A stretch of DNA of 64,000 nucleotides from Sarcomyxa edulis (taxonomy: Eukaryota > Basidiomycota > Agaricomycetes > Agaricales > Mycenaceae): assembly GCA_009761415.1 (NCBI GenBank), contig QUOL01000003.1:1674001-1738000 (forward strand). The letters run 5' to 3'. The notes under the pieces were generated by a model, which saw only the letters and a program-made list of their open reading frames with translations, ran no database searches and was not told the DNA's origin. The stretch's first letter is position 1. Each line of letters starts with the position of its first letter. This document shows, piece after piece, positions 12,501 through 25,268 of this stretch. Position numbers and translations under genes: made by a program.

Positions 12501-13429
12501 TGCAGGGTGGGTGTAGTCGATACCTGTACGAGAGTCGACTTCAAAGTTGCAAGATTGTACGGAGCAAAAACGGACCGGTATCGAGTCTGTATGAATGCGA
12601 ATATATCGTCAGTCAAGAGGTTGTCAGAAATATGATCACTGATAAACTCACATTCCAACCTTGATTCCTTTACCGGCAATACCTTGTGCATGCAATTTAT
12701 CTACCCCCTGGAGTTCAAACATCTTTAGACGGTGATCTCTATAGGTTTACTATCTGCTTACAGTCAAGACGTGCGTTGATTCGGAATCGGACGGAATTGT
12801 AGAGTCATCAAGTCCAGTCACAACATGCGATGCCACAGGTCTATAACAAGTAAATCAATGTCAACATTCACATAACACAGATCTTCCGTGGCACTGACTG
12901 AGGGCGAGAGAATTTTACAACAGGACGGATTGCCTTCACACCTGGGGTGTTCAGAAGATTGGTTGCATCCTGTACGAACGCTTAGTTCACATTTTTCTCG
13001 GCGCTTCCGTAGTCTGTAACTCACTTGAGCGGACTGGAGCAATGTCAACCTCATTTCACTGGCAAGACGAGCGAAATTGACTGAACTCACAGAAAGTGTC
13101 AAAGCGGCTCCCACGAAAAGGCCTTCGGAATCGAACTCTTTGTTGACCGTGAATCCGACTCCTCGTCTTCTCAAAGATGAGTATAGGAGCTCATGAGGCT
13201 GTAAATAATTTCATTCCCATCAGTTCTCGACCGAATGATTCTGAGATTCACATACCGTGACTCCAGACCTCTTGACGTCGGAGAGGGCATCGACCTCAAC
13301 AATGAACTTGTTGGCGACGGTCGGAAGGTTAGTAACCCTTTTTACGCTGGATAAAGAGTTAGCAGAGATAGCAGATCCCGCCAAAGAAGAGGCGAGAAGA
13401 GCCCAAGGAATGAATGCCGTCGACTTCAT
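9574..13429 (-). CDS. Secreted subtilisin-like serine protease (S8) with PA insert and Fn3-like C-terminus
   Basis: Twenty exons on the minus strand, 5' to 3': 13256-13429, 13025-13198, 12899-12969, 12762-12840, 12652-12707, 12576-12586, 12431-12523, 12321-12368, 12245-12264, 12083-12194, 11872-12021, 11717-11798, 11437-11653, 11315-11370, 11181-11259, 10635-11119, 10488-10578, 10061-10434, 9813-10005, 9574-9750 (913 aa). A hydrophobic signal peptide (~1-20) is followed by an I9-type propeptide containing LLNTPGVKAIRP. The triad is Asp187 in LDTGIDYTHP, His237 in GHGTHVAG and Ser549 in GTSMATPF. A PA domain with VRRGTCTF sits between His and Ser. The C-terminal part (VFPGQTQTIFAHITPP) resembles the Fn3/DUF1034 domain of large subtilases. 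The protein should be extracellular and self-maturing. Two catalytic residues lie in exons of 11 and 20 nt. Confidence 0.93.
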
Positions 13430-14193
13430 GGTCAAGACAGAGCCCAGAGGAAAATAGATGATTTCATTTCACATGACTAGGATGGACGTTATATATGAGT
13501 TTGGCCGGGCCAGTTGGCATGTGGACAAAGATTGTTTCGATGTCCGTGTACGACAGTTTGAGTTTCGTCCTCCCAAAAACCGTCGTTCTTTGATGGGACC
13601 TAAGGCTTCGATGGCGGGAAAGAGTATGCATATCGCAATAATAGCAAGTGATGCGACCATCCTGAAAGACTGAATTAGCCGACAGTAACAGTCTTGGTAG
13701 ATATTTATGATATCTGGCAGCTTCACCTGATGGTGAGCACATGCACCAAGATGCATAGTACTCTGCCTCCCATGAGCTTGCTCGTGGTAGAGCCTTGGCA
13801 TGAGAAGAATGTCCTATCGCGTTATGTTCTGTTCCGCTTAAAGCTTGAAGTTTGAGAAGTGAGTGCGTACTTGAGTAAACACTCAAATTTTTGTCAATCA
13901 TAATCCAAATCCATTCGTGATGAATTGGCATCGAGTAGATAGATCTCAGTTGCGACAGTCAATCACCAGGTATTTGACATAGTCCGGATGGCAAGATAAG
14001 ACCTGATAAGAAAGACGATAAGGTAGAAGACTCACATGTGCTCGACGTCCAAGGATGTGAAGATGGTCGTACGAGTGCAAGTCGCGACTTGGCACGAGGC
14101 TTGATCGCGTCGACGTGTAGACTCGCGGAGCTTTCTTGGACTAGATCTACAACTCGACTTGGAGCTCTGAAAGTTCAGCACTTTCTACTGCTC
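13430..14193. other. Divergent intergenic region between subtilase and muskelin
   Basis: The two flanking genes read outward, so this 764-bp stretch holds both promoters. A 155-codon minus-strand frame at 13464-13931 is open but shows no family signal, no good ATG context and no partner exon. I treat it as chance. Confidence 0.5.
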
Positions 14194-17100
14194 ATGGCTG
14201 CGAGACCTTGGATATCTCGCCCTTCAGTTCCACTCAAGTATTCTATAGCTCAGGCCTCGGAGCACAGTGGACGATATGTCGCCGAGAACATTCTCGTCGA
14301 CTGTTCGACAGACCAAGCCAGCAGATGGAGCGGGGCGCACCAGGGAAACATCAAACAGTTCATCGTTCTTCGTTTAGACAAACTTAGTATTCTCAGTTGA
14401 GTGCAAGCCAACTCTCGTGGGCGACAGTACTGACAGCGAGCAGAAACCATCACTTTCGGAAAGGTGCGTTCGTCCCATATGCACGGACGGGGCCTCCTCC
14501 TGACACTTATTTCTTGACAGTTTCACAAAGGTGCTTATACACGTACTACACTTGGATCTTCGTATTGACGATGTATCAGCACATCCCTGCAACATGAAGG
14601 AATTCAAAATCTATGTTGGCGTCAGCGACACCCATATGACCGAAGTCCTTCACGGCGGTCTCAAAAATGACTCCATCCCAGAAACATTCTACGTCAAGCA
14701 CTTGAATAACTCGGGCGTCTGCTTCCCAACTCGTTTTGTCAAAATTGTCCCGGTCTCGTGAGATAACCCTGGCTATTATAGCTTTCGCGTCACTCACGTT
14801 ATGATTCCAGTGCACACGGCCAAAGTTTCCATACATCAATATGGCATGTCGCGATGACTGGCATAACAGATGAAACTCTGGTAGACCAGATTCGGGTGAA
14901 CTACGAAGAAGTAAATCTCCATTCCTGAATGCTTGATTTTCACTTACTGACATCAACCCAGTACCGTGAAACCACCGTCCTCCGTCATCTCTTGAAGCAT
15001 CTCCGTCAGCGTCGACTGCTTTCACCCTATCGATCCATTTTAAGTCGATCCAATCTCCAAGTAGAACATCCGCTCGTCACCCAACTTCATGAGAACATTG
15101 TCCTTCAAGGCAACTGGTCCCGGGCTGAAGAGCTCCTCCTCAGTGCCTCTCAAGAAGGCCTCTTCGACGCATATCTTCGTTCCTGCCAACCCCTTGCCAT
15201 CTGGACTCGTCTTCACGGAGTAGACGCCGATGGCGACATCCCCTCCCGCCGTGGCGGGCATGCGATGTGTATCGATCATCAACGCGGCAAGATATATCTC
15301 CTAGGAGGGTGGGACGGAAAAAAGAGTTTAGATGATTTCTGGGTATATGATATATCAACGGACAAATGGACTGTTTTGAGTCATAGTACGTCGGCAAATC
15401 GGAACGGCCCTGGTCCTCGCTCGTGCCATAAGATGGTCTTCGACTCCAAGACGGAATGCATCTATGTCCTCGGACGATTGAGCGATGCCGACGCTTTGAA
15501 ACCTGCTGATACTGGTCCTCCGAGTAATGCCAATACTGCGCCAACGCAGGCGAATACATCGCGAACGGACGCTGACGCTTCCGCTGGAACTGCATTTTGC
15601 TCAGAGTTCTTCCGATATCATGCTTCTAGCACTGGGCTGGACAAAGGAAAATGGGATCTACTATCCTTCGATACCGCAGTAAGCTTACTGCTGTCGCATC
15701 ACATCTGACTTTTATTCTCACCAATGCAATCGAACAGGCAGCGGGCGGTCCCCCGCTTGTGTTTGACCATCAGATGGTCATCGATTCCAGTGCGCAGATT
15801 CTGTACGTCTTCGGTGGACGAGTAGTCGACGGCGATTGGAACTCGATCAAGTATTCGGGACTGTATAGCTATAACGTGCGCATGAGCAAGTGGAAGATGT
15901 TACAGTGAGTCCTGCGCAGTGTTCAGATGTGGAACGGCATTTGAACTCGAATCGCAGGCCTACCGATGTATCGGACCCCTCACGGATAACTATTCCTCCG
16001 CGATACGGTGAGTGCTATATACATCCCATTGTCAATTTAACTCAAACATTCTGCATTCAGGACATTCCATGGTCCTTGATTCCATCTCCCGCAAACTTTA
16101 CATATTCGCCGGACAACGCGACGACAAGTACCTCTCAGACATGTACGCCTACGACCTGGGAACTCATACCGCCGTAGAAATATACTCCAATTTCTCTTCT
16201 ACCGACAATGGTGGAGGTCCCGATCCCTGTTTCACGCAACGAGCTGTCATTGATCCGGAATTGCATGAGATCTACGTGTGAGTTGTCAATCGAAACGGTT
16301 GATGTTCATCTAAAACGGATGGAGTTGACTCAATGAAACGAGTCAGATTTTGTGGACTGACGAGAAACCATCCCCCGGGGTCAACGACCACCCTCCCATT
16401 GGAATGGCCGAACTGGGTCTATCGATACGATACAAGTCCGGGCAAATGGATGCATATTCTCCCAGAGCCAGAGAGCGGACAAAAGCGCACGCGTGATGGG
16501 GAACTAGCGCCTGTTTCAAGGTATGCACATCAGGTAGTATACGATCCAGCAACACAGACTGTTTTCATGCATGGAGGGAATGCGGGGCTGGTGGGGCCGA
16601 TGGAAAGGGGAGGGAGCGGGGGTTCTGCTGAAGGTGGCGATGGAGATGATGATGCTACGGTTGACGAAGACGGGGATGTAAGAGACAAAGATGGGAATAA
16701 GGAAAGAAGACTAGATGATCTGTGGAGTATGAAGCTCACCAGGTACGATAGACTATGTTTCTGCCTTCGAATGTGCTCATTTCTGTTTGGATCAGACCAG
16801 CTCCCGAGGAACTTGTTCGTCGGGCTACCTTTCTTCTACGAAGGCAACAGTAAGTCAAATCGGCGTCTCCGCCAGGTCCCGAAGGCTGATGACAGTTTGT
16901 CTAGATTCAAGGAGATGTGCGAGGAGCAACTCCCGGTCAAAGCTCTCAATTTCTTACAGACACAAGTTTCTGCGGTGGTGGATCATAAAGATCCAAAGGA
17001 GAGTGAAATTTTTCGCTCATTGCTCATGCACTTGCTTGCGCTACCGCCTGGGGCAGTCCCAGTCCCAATCAAAGCATCCACAGCTAGCTACGACGACGAA

Positions 17101-17433
17101 GAGGCGTCACCGAGAAAACGATCACGTCCCAATACCCCGGAGGAGTCCTGGACGAACAAATTAGATGATATCGATGAGACGAGTGAAGGCGAAACCGTTG
17201 CTCCGCCGCCCTCGCGTCCGACTCATTCTGTTCGGGCGGACAGTTTGCGGTCTACGGAAGATCCTGAGGAGCGAAAGCTGAAGGAAGGGAACACGCTCAA
17301 AGAGTTATCGGGTGAGAGATTCGAGCAGAGGACTGCTGTGTTCGAAGCTTTGTTGGATTTCGTAGCAGACGAGTTCAAGGAACCGTCTGGGAATTTGGTG
17401 GACATGGTTGATGGAGACGAAGGAGGGATGTAG
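14194..17433 (+). CDS. Muskelin (discoidin-like, LisH/CTLH-like, kelch repeats)
   Basis: Twelve exons: 14194-14395, 14444-14463, 14521-14530, 14580-14757, 14811-14910, 14962-15678, 15738-15904, 15958-16007, 16061-16277, 16347-16742, 16796-16849, 16905-17433 (879 aa). The N-terminal ~160 residues match the discoidin-like domain of muskelin (VAENILVDCSTDQASRW, ITFGK, CNMKEFKIYVG, FPTRFVKIVPVS). LRHLLKHLRQRRLL and HPLVTQLHENIVLQGNW resemble the LisH/CTLH region. Kelch motifs follow: RRGGHAMCIDHQRGKIYLLGG, HQMVIDSSAQILYVFGG, HSMVLDSISRKLYIFAG. Muskelin serves the CTLH/GID E3 ubiquitin ligase. Kelch units are interrupted by Ala/Thr-rich and acidic Gly-rich insertions (~residues 450 and 710). Exon 3 is only 10 nt. 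The start was chosen because it begins just before the discoidin block. Convergent with prefoldin 4. Confidence 0.92.
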
Positions 17434-17604
17434 GCTAGCATATGCTTTGGAAAGGAACCTTTGTAGCACTCGGACTGTATTAAAATTGTATCATAGTTTC
17501 TCTCGGCGTGGAAGACCACATGTCCGTGTACCTAGTGTAGCATTTGAATATAGATCGGTGTTAGTATACATGCACGTGGATATGAGAAAACGAACAGTCG
17601 ACAG

Positions 17605-18222
17605 CTAATCGTCCAAGTTGATAGCTCGCCCGAATTTCGCGTACAGCGCGACCTTGAGCTCCTTCATCGTCTTTTCGCAATCCTCGGCATCGGCGGATAA
17701 AGATGATACTTTCTCGTCAATCGCTTCTTGGTCCTTTTCTAATCGTTTGAGAGCTCGTGCATGAGGCATGTGGAGGAATGCTTCGCCGACTTTATATCTG
17801 CGTTCGAGAGTCAATCAAATCAATCACGCAGCGAGAATGGCAATAATCCCACAACACGGGTTCCTCTTCATCAGCGAGTTCAATTTCTGTTGATAGATCG
17901 TCGAGGGCCTCTTTTTCCTGCTGGATGGAGTTCAGCGTGTTGTTTTCGATGTCTACCACCATTCTAGAAGCAGACCTTGAGTTCCTCTAGCTTCTCCTCA
18001 ATTCCCCGAAGACGCGTATTTAGTTTCGAAAAAGAGTTTATTCGCTGCTGATCCTCTAGAGAGGTGTCAGTGAAAACAAAATATTCCTCGTAAGCGATGA
18101 ACATACCCCAGGTGACTTCTGCAGCATCGTCGTTCTCTTCATCCTGTTCCAGCTGGTGCGAACGTTAATGTCGGTCTGTTGGAGATGTTTGCGAGATAAA
18201 GTACCATCCGCATGCTGTTCAT
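17605..18222 (-). CDS. Prefoldin subunit 4
   Basis: Five exons on the minus strand: 18205-18222, 18107-18152, 17976-18055, 17853-17917, 17605-17797 (133 aa). The sequence VTWEDQQRINSFSKLNTRL, then a long coiled coil, then YKVGEAFLHMPHARALKRLE, and a second heptad-rich helix is the pattern of prefoldin beta-type subunit 4 (yeast Gim3). It assembles into the heterohexameric prefoldin chaperone that hands nascent actin and tubulin to the CCT chaperonin in the cytosol. Length fits the family. The start could instead be the ATG at 18213 (Met-Arg-Met-Leu), which many relatives use; the upstream one is the first ATG. It shares a 119-bp promoter region with the sphingosine-phosphate lyase gene. Confidence 0.92.
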
Positions 18223-18341
18223 CTTGAATTTGAGTGGGAATCAACAGGGAGAGTGTGCCGACTGAGTGGTAACCGGCACGGTATGTACTTTTGTTGCTTA
18301 TAACCCCCACGGGCAAAGGCTTTGACTCGCTACGAACCGCG
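18223..18341. promoter_or_regulatory. Short bidirectional promoter region
   Basis: Only 119 bp separate the start codons of prefoldin subunit 4 (leftward) and sphingosine-1-phosphate lyase (rightward), so both promoters and 5' UTRs must fit or overlap here. No clear TATA box was seen. Confidence 0.6.
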
Positions 18342-20929
18342 ATGGCGACTTCGCGGACGTCTCACTACGTTTCGCTTGCCAAAGCTCTACTCAAGACTCA
18401 GATCACCTTCGAGAATGCAAAGTCTATCCTATTTTTCTATGTTCTACTCACAAACACCATCAAGGCTCATCGCCATCTCAGAGCAAGGGGCTTCGTCGAC
18501 ACCCTCCGGGATTTCTACAAATGGGTCTCTCAAGTGCGTTCTTTCCAATAATAACAACCTTCCCTCTCTCCTAATAACATGGCCTAGCAAATTGTCTTCC
18601 TTGCTCTGCGCATGCCGTCTATGAGGGAGAAGGTCCGGATCGAAATGGACAAGGCGAAACTTGACATCGAGAACAAACTGGTTCCGAAAGGAGCCGGCGT
18701 CGTCAGGCATCTAGCTCTACCGGAGGAAGGCAAGTCGACCGAATGGATTCTTCAGGAAATGGACAAGATGGACGTCGAAATGGGAGGTTCCACGAACTGG
18801 CGACAAGGCAAACTTTCAGGAGCTGTGTACCGTAAGCCTTATTATTACTGTTTGTGTCTTCTTCATCCACAATACACGTATGTAGATGGTGGAGACGAAC
18901 TCCAGAAAGTCATCGTGGCCGCGTATGATCGCTACTGTGTCTCAAATCCCCTACACCCGGATGTTTTCCCTGCTATCCGTAAGATGGAGGCAGAAATCGT
19001 GTCAATGTGTCTCAGGCTGTACAACCACCCAGATGGCGCTGGGACTATGACGTCTGGTGGTACAGAATCAATCATAATGGCTGTCAAAACCTATCGGGAT
19101 TGGGCCAGGGCCGTCAAGGGTATCACAGAACCAGAAATGTCGGTCATACACATAATCTTGGTTCTTCATACTCATTAGAGGCTACATAGGATTATCCCCT
19201 CCTCTGCTCACGCCGCCTTCGATAAGGGTGCTGCGTATCTCAAGATAAAGGTTCATACTATACCCGTTGATCTGTTCACTCGCAAGGTCGATATCAAGCG
19301 CGTCAAACGGGCAATGTGAGTTCTTACGCGTGTCGTCTTCTTTTTCTCGTGTATTCTTATTAAAACATCGTTCTAGAAATGCAAACACAATCATGGTGAG
19401 ATTTCCTAGGGATATCCCCTTTTCCTGACCTTCTCACCTCTGTTCCAGCTTGTTGGCTCTACGATCAACTTCCCGGACGGCTGTCAAGATGATATCGTCG
19501 CCCTCGGATCTCTCGCTGCCGCACATAACATTGGCCTTCACGTTGACTGTTGTCTCGGTAGCTTCATCGTCCCGTATCTCGAGAAAACGGGGTTATCTGC
19601 AGGTGAAGATGGGAAGTACAAGCTCGATCCATTCGATTTCAGAGTACGAGGCGTCACCAGTATCAGTTGTGATACACATAAGGTACTGTCTCTTTTATCT
19701 CAATTTACCGTGAAGTCAAAAGACTAATCTGTTTTTACTGGCATTCGTAAGTACGGATTTGCACCAAAGGTATGTTATCCTCTCTCTATAGCAACCGCTC
19801 GATTCTCAAGGGTGGTTCTAGGGCACGTCTGTAATCATGTACCGTACTGCTGAGCTCCGTCGACATCAATACTACGTCAACCCAGACTGGACCGGTTAGT
19901 AAATATACACTTCTCTTCACACCTCCCGATCAACTCATTCTCGTTCTTTGACCTGTAGGCGGTGTCTACGCGAGCCCAAGCTTATCAGGTTCCCGGTAGG
20001 CATTCCATGCAACGTAATTGATTCGATTCGCAACTCATACGCAAACTCGTTATCTCCCCCTTGTCCCTATCTTTTGTAGACCTGGCGCCTTGATTGCAGG
20101 AACGTGGGCTGCGATGCAGTACATGGGCTCAAAGTGCGTAATCAGCGTTTCCTCAATCGCAATCTGCCATTCTTAACTTTGTCCCTCCCTTTCTATCGGA
20201 ATCTTATCATATCATTACAGTGGCTATCTCGAGTCTTGTCGCTCCATTGTCACCACGGCCCGTACTATCGCAAACTACATCACAACCTCTATTCCAGAAC
20301 TCTACGTTCTCGGCTCCCCACCGGCTTCTGTTGTCGCTTTCGCGTCTAAACATCCTAAAGTCGATGCTTTGGAAGTAGGGGATAGCATGGCCAAACGCGG
20401 TTGGCATCTGAACGCGATTTCTGGTCCTAGTGCGGTCCATATCGCGTGTACGGTGCGTTAGAGTCTAAGCTGTAACCTTCGTGTATTGATAGATCCCTGG
20501 ATCCTGATTCCTTTCACCTATACTCTTGATATCCGTCCTTGTAGCGTTTGACGGTCTCAATGGTCGATACTTTCCTTGCGGACCTCAAAGATGCGGTGAA
20601 AGATGCCAAGGTGGCTCCCTCTGGGAAAGGCTCCATGGTTGCCGTATACGGTAAGTCATACTCCATCATCGCCCCATTTCCTTGTATCTCTTCCATCTCT
20701 TGGCTATTGCCTCCACGTCGTTCTTGATCACGGGCAGTGCTCTTCACTTCTTGCTATTGATATTGATGCACTCACGATTCATCTCTTCCATCCTATTGTG
20801 CCTATCCATTCAATCTGACCATACTTTCGGTGGCTTTTTTGCGCAGGTCTGGGAAACTCCAGTGCTGTTGGACCCTCTATGGTTGGTCAATTGGCGACTA
20901 CATTTATAGATTCATTGTATAAGGCATAG
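18342..20929 (+). CDS. DPL1: Sphingosine-1-phosphate lyase
   Basis: Thirteen exons: 18342-18533, 18588-18831, 18886-19138, 19190-19315, 19377-19395, 19449-19682, 19752-19769, 19822-19894, 19959-19995, 20080-20133, 20221-20452, 20545-20650, 20847-20929 (556 aa). It cleaves phosphorylated long-chain bases to a fatty aldehyde and phosphoethanolamine, the exit step of sphingolipid metabolism, at the ER membrane. An N-terminal membrane segment ([17 protein letters not shown]) is followed by a PLP-dependent group II decarboxylase-type domain: [16 protein letters not shown], and the PLP-binding Lys356 in SCDTHKYGFAPKG, whose lysine is the last codon before an intron. Length is close to the yeast and human enzymes. 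Two exons are 18 and 19 nt. The penultimate exon is followed by an unusually long intron (196 nt). Confidence 0.95.
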
Positions 20930-22134
20930 CGGCGGATGCTTTCATGGGTTCTAAATGCACAAAGTATCACTTTGTATCCCTATGGACTCGTTGCTTTACT
21001 GAATTATTGATCTTTGGAGGATGTTGTAGTATATTGTACTAGTTTTGGGTACACAATAATGATCTATGTCGTGATATGTGATATAGGTGGACGTCCCATG
21101 GAGGGAATATCATTCAGGTCGAAGAAGGCCATACATTCCAGGGCGATAGCTTTGTGGCGTCGGCCCCGATGTTCTTCCAGGAGAAAGAGGTACGCGTGCT
21201 ATCGTCCATAGTTATCCTTAACAAGACGCGTCTATGACAGATCAGAAAACTCAGAAGTGGGGTCTTCATCCTTCCATGCAATTATAGAGACTCGGAAGAG
21301 GGTTGAAAATACAGAATGTATTTGGAACATAAAAATGGACTTGAGGAGCGCTAAATGTGACAACTGAGGCCCGATAAAAGCCTGCGACGGGGAAAGCTCG
21401 CAACAAACCTGAAAAAAAGAGGAAGCGGGTGAATTCGGGGGGAAATTTCGAGGCGCTTGAACTCGAAGGACCTACGAGGAACGGGTATAGAGTATCTCCA
21501 AACGCACTTGACAGTCCCACGATGGACAAAGGTGATGTGGTCGTTCCTACCGTTCCTCGGAGAAATTATGCTGGCGCAGTGATTCGAAGAAGTCAGGATG
21601 CACATGTTGGTCATTGAAGGGCTCGACGACGAGTATGAGTGGCCAAGCGAAGGCCTAGATCTGTCGACGCGCTGTCGACGCGAGGTTATCGATAGTCATC
21701 GACCTTGTAACCTGGCAAGTTGCACAAGTGAAATCGTTCTTTCTAGCAACTGCACGCACGTTGAAGAGACGGAAGATGTGTTCAACTACAAATTGGCAAC
21801 GATCGCAGTTCAATCGATGTAAAAACGATGTCGATTATTTTCGAGTTTGCAGGTACCGGCGGGTCGGAAAAACGCGGTTGATGATAACAAGGCTCAAAAA
21901 GGAACTGCCCCCGGGCAAAAAGCACGGAAAGAAAAGCCGACTCTCAGCGGATAGATCTCCTCTGGGCTGGATGCCACTCACTCATCTACTTTAGCGTATC
22001 CATTCCTCGTTCCTTCTCCATCTCCTTCCATACCACATCATACCCATCTTCTCCCTTTTTTGTCCAACGAGTCCCAGATCTACAACTGACTACCCCTATC
22101 TCATCTCGTTGTCTTGTCCTCGCGTGCTCACAAC
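20930..22134. other. Intergenic, no gene seen
   Basis: About 1.2 kb between two rightward genes. Only short frames occur, none with a family pattern or coherent splice partners. A small direct repeat of the 11-mer CTGTCGACGCG is present near 21661-21683. The right end is pyrimidine-rich, as in the 5' leader of the next gene. Confidence 0.5.
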
Positions 22135-24623
22135 ATGGCCTTCGTTTTATCTGCCTCTACTTCCCCCTCGCCACGAGAGAATCATGCTCAAATAGATGAA
22201 GACTCCCTCGCATCCCATGTACAGGCTGCCTTTGCGAACCTCACATCCTCTGGTTCCTCCACCCCCCACATTCCCTCTGATTCAGACATGGGCAGACTCT
22301 CTGGAGGCGAACGAGACAAGGACAGACCAAGACTCGAGATCATCCTCGATTCCGAGACCCTCTACCTCAAGGGCACCGGGGTTGATGTCGAGCCTGCTCG
22401 TCTGTCCGGTCATGTGGCCCTCTACCTCGCAGAGTCTACCTCCATAAAGGAGATTACGCTCCAATTTAGAGGCAAGGCCAGACTACCAGTACCAGCCTAC
22501 GAGTCGTGCGTTATACTTTTGCTTTCTTATCCAAGCTTCGACAGTCCATTGAACCTTTGCTCGTACATTGCAGCTTATCTCTAAACTCATCGCCTTTGAC
22601 ATACATCGTCTGCAGTCATGAATGGTCCTTCCTCGAAGGAGAAAAGAAACACGCACACACTCTCAAGGCTGGCCGCCACTTTTTCCCCTTTCAACTCCAG
22701 ATTGGTGGTTCATTACCATCAAGCATCGCAACGGCAGCGTTCGGAGGCGCGTCAGTATTTTACAAGTTACGTGCCCATGCCGTACGAGCAGGACTCCACA
22801 ACAGTCTTCAGTCCACGGTCCCCGTCCACATTATACGCTCCTTTACCAGCGAAGCCCTCGAATATCAACAGACATTGGAGATCGAAAACACATGGCCCGA
22901 GAAGCTTATGTATTCGATCATGATTCCTCACAAGGCCTGGGCCGTTGGAGATACATTGACCGCTCTCGTCAAGTTCTCCCCCATAGCCAAAGGTGCCCGC
23001 GTCGTCAGCGTGACGTCTACGATTCAAGAGACGACAAAAGTGTTTGCTCGCTCGGGGAATCAAGAGAACACGAAAATAGTCGCGACCATTAAACACAACA
23101 TATGTGGCGGCAAAGCGGTGGAGGTAGACGATGGAAAACCTGCTCGCAATTCTAACCCAAACTCAGTCCCAAATTCTATACCTACCACCCCGTCGGCACA
23201 TCGCGAGCATCATACAAACTTTCTTGGCGGTGGGGGAAGTTACTTCTCCCTACCTCTCCATCATACCACTACCCGCGAATCCACAGCCGCAGAGCCTGGC
23301 CCTTCGAACACCAACAATCATACCAGCTCTACCGCAGATCAACCTCCAGAAGACGACCTCTCAGAACCCAGCCAGGACGAAGTTGTCACCTACCTAAAAT
23401 TACCCATCCCCTTCACCGCCACACCGACCCATGCTTTGGAACCTATCGTCGTTACTCACCGCATCCGGTGGAGTATTCTCATCTCCAATCTTGACGGTCA
23501 TACCTCGGAATTGAGGTGTTCACTTCCTCTTTGCATACTTGACTATCGACTTCTCGAGGAGGCTAGGGCGTTCAGCGCCGCTACCCGTCGTCTCCTTATT
23601 GGTGGACCTGAGGTCCCACTTGAAGAAGACGACGATGATATGGAATTGCCGAGCTATACAGCCCACGTACGAGACAGAGTCGCCAATATGTTTTTACCGG
23701 AAGCAGCGACTATGCGTGTCACGAACCCGTGGGTACAGAACGGTGTCAGTCCTGTTTATTCTGGTCCCCAGCAGCGATTGCCAACATCATTGCCACGTTC
23801 ACGTTCCGGGGCGTCTTCGCCCTTGGAAGCTCACGTGTTGTCGCATCTACCTCACGCGCCTGGGTCAGGAGACAGCACTCCCCTAGACTGGGTCAACTCA
23901 GAACTTCTACTCTCATTGTCCGAAGAAGAACCACCTGCATTGACTCGTAGGACTCCACTCCATTCAGCACCATCAAGTCGACCAGGTAGCACTCGTGGCA
24001 GTCGTCGTGGCAGTCGCGCGTCAAGTCCCGAACGAGGAGGGCTCACGATGACCTCCAGCACCCCACCCATAGTCAACCCAAATGAAACTTACGTACACAG
24101 CGGCAACGCAAGTCGGAACATCCATAGTCTATTCAACGCCTCCATGAAACCTTTCACATCACTTAGTACCCCCGCATGGCTCTCCTCTCGTTCAAACTCC
24201 CATTCCGGTTCTCATCTCCAATCACAAGCATCAGCGTCCATGTCCAGTCTTGAACAACATCGACAAAACCCAAATGCGAGATATACGGTCCAGGTGCCTA
24301 CACCCCCTCCCGAACCGATAACGAGCGAGTCCTTGTTACATAGGGCTTTTACGGAGGTACCGGATTACGGAGTCGCGTCGAGAGGGTTCATCGGAGGGGT
24401 TCCGCCGCTGTCGAGTATGACTGGATTACCTTCGTATGCGGATACCGAGGCGGAGGATCAGCTGACGCAAATGGAGCGGAGTAGGAGTGCACCGGATCTT
24501 TCGTCACAGTTTGCTAGGAGGATGCGGATGCAGCATCTGCACATACCGAGTATGAGTATGACGCAGGCCCAAAGTACGAGTTTGCCTGGATCGCCGCCTC
24601 GGTCTGTTGAATCTGCTTCGTAA
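22135..24623 (+). CDS. Arrestin-domain protein (alpha-arrestin, ART-like)
   Basis: Two exons, 22135-22505 and 22616-24623 (792 aa). The arrestin-N-type part spans the intron: LEIILDSETLYLKGTGVDVEPARLSGHV ... IKEITLQFRGKARL ... HEWSFLEGEKKHAHTLKAGRHFFPFQ. The arrestin-C-type part follows (IENTWPEKLMYSIMIPHKAWAVGDTLT, GARVVSVTSTIQETT). Fungal alpha-arrestins link plasma-membrane transporters to a Rsp5-type ubiquitin ligase for endocytosis. The C-terminal ~300 residues are Ser/Pro-rich and disordered; one MELPSYTAH-type and one TGLPSYAD-type segment resemble PPxY-like recruitment motifs without matching them exactly. The start is the first ATG after a pyrimidine-rich leader. Specific cargo cannot be told. 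Confidence 0.85.
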
Positions 24624-25268
24624 CGCACTCTCCGTCTCTCCGACTTTTCTTACATTGGGGTTTTTTCGCTCAAATTCTAAATGTCTTTTTATCACACTCT
24701 CTCCTCTCCCTCCTCTTGGTTCCGTCGATCATTCGTGTCTCCTCTGTATCAACCATCCAACTCACCTTAGATCTCTCATTTTTCTTCTCGTCACCTCACA
24801 ACAAGGGCTTTATTCATATACTTAGAGAAGTAATGGACAATTTATGCTCTCCAATACCTATCTGTACTCGCATACGTACGTAGCAAAGTTGATTCCCCGC
24901 GTCCCCTGCCCTCCTCAATCTCTCTGATGCGCATACTCACGTAGTGTTCATTCGTCAATTGCTCGTCCCCCTTTCTCCGCCGTCGCCCATGTGAAGGCCC
25001 AGTCTTGAGCAAGAACAAAACAATCGATATTACAGCACTGCGGGTATAAACAAAAAAGATAGCAACCCCTCCTTCCCCTTTCTAAGTAAGTACATTGTTA
25101 GCAAAAAAAATGATCACTTGTAAATCCCCGTCCAATTCTAGATCGTCGCGTCTTCTCTCTAATCTAGACAACGGTTCTAACCACCATGTAAGTTTGTTGT
25201 TCTTTCTTTCTTTCTTTGCACATCTAGAGCATCTAGGTGCGGAAATCGGATCGGATGAATGGACCAAT
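24624..25268. other. Convergent intergenic region
   Basis: The arrestin-like gene and the cytochrome c peroxidase gene end toward each other here, so this stretch should be two 3' UTRs and terminators. It is T- and C-rich on the left. No coding signal was seen. Confidence 0.5.

Noticed and set aside
13464..13931. 155-codon minus-strand frame upstream of the subtilase
   Set aside because: Lies in the divergent promoter region and shows no family motif or coherent codon pattern.
21429..21994. Short frames left of the arrestin-like gene
   Set aside because: Too short, overlapping in several frames, no motif.
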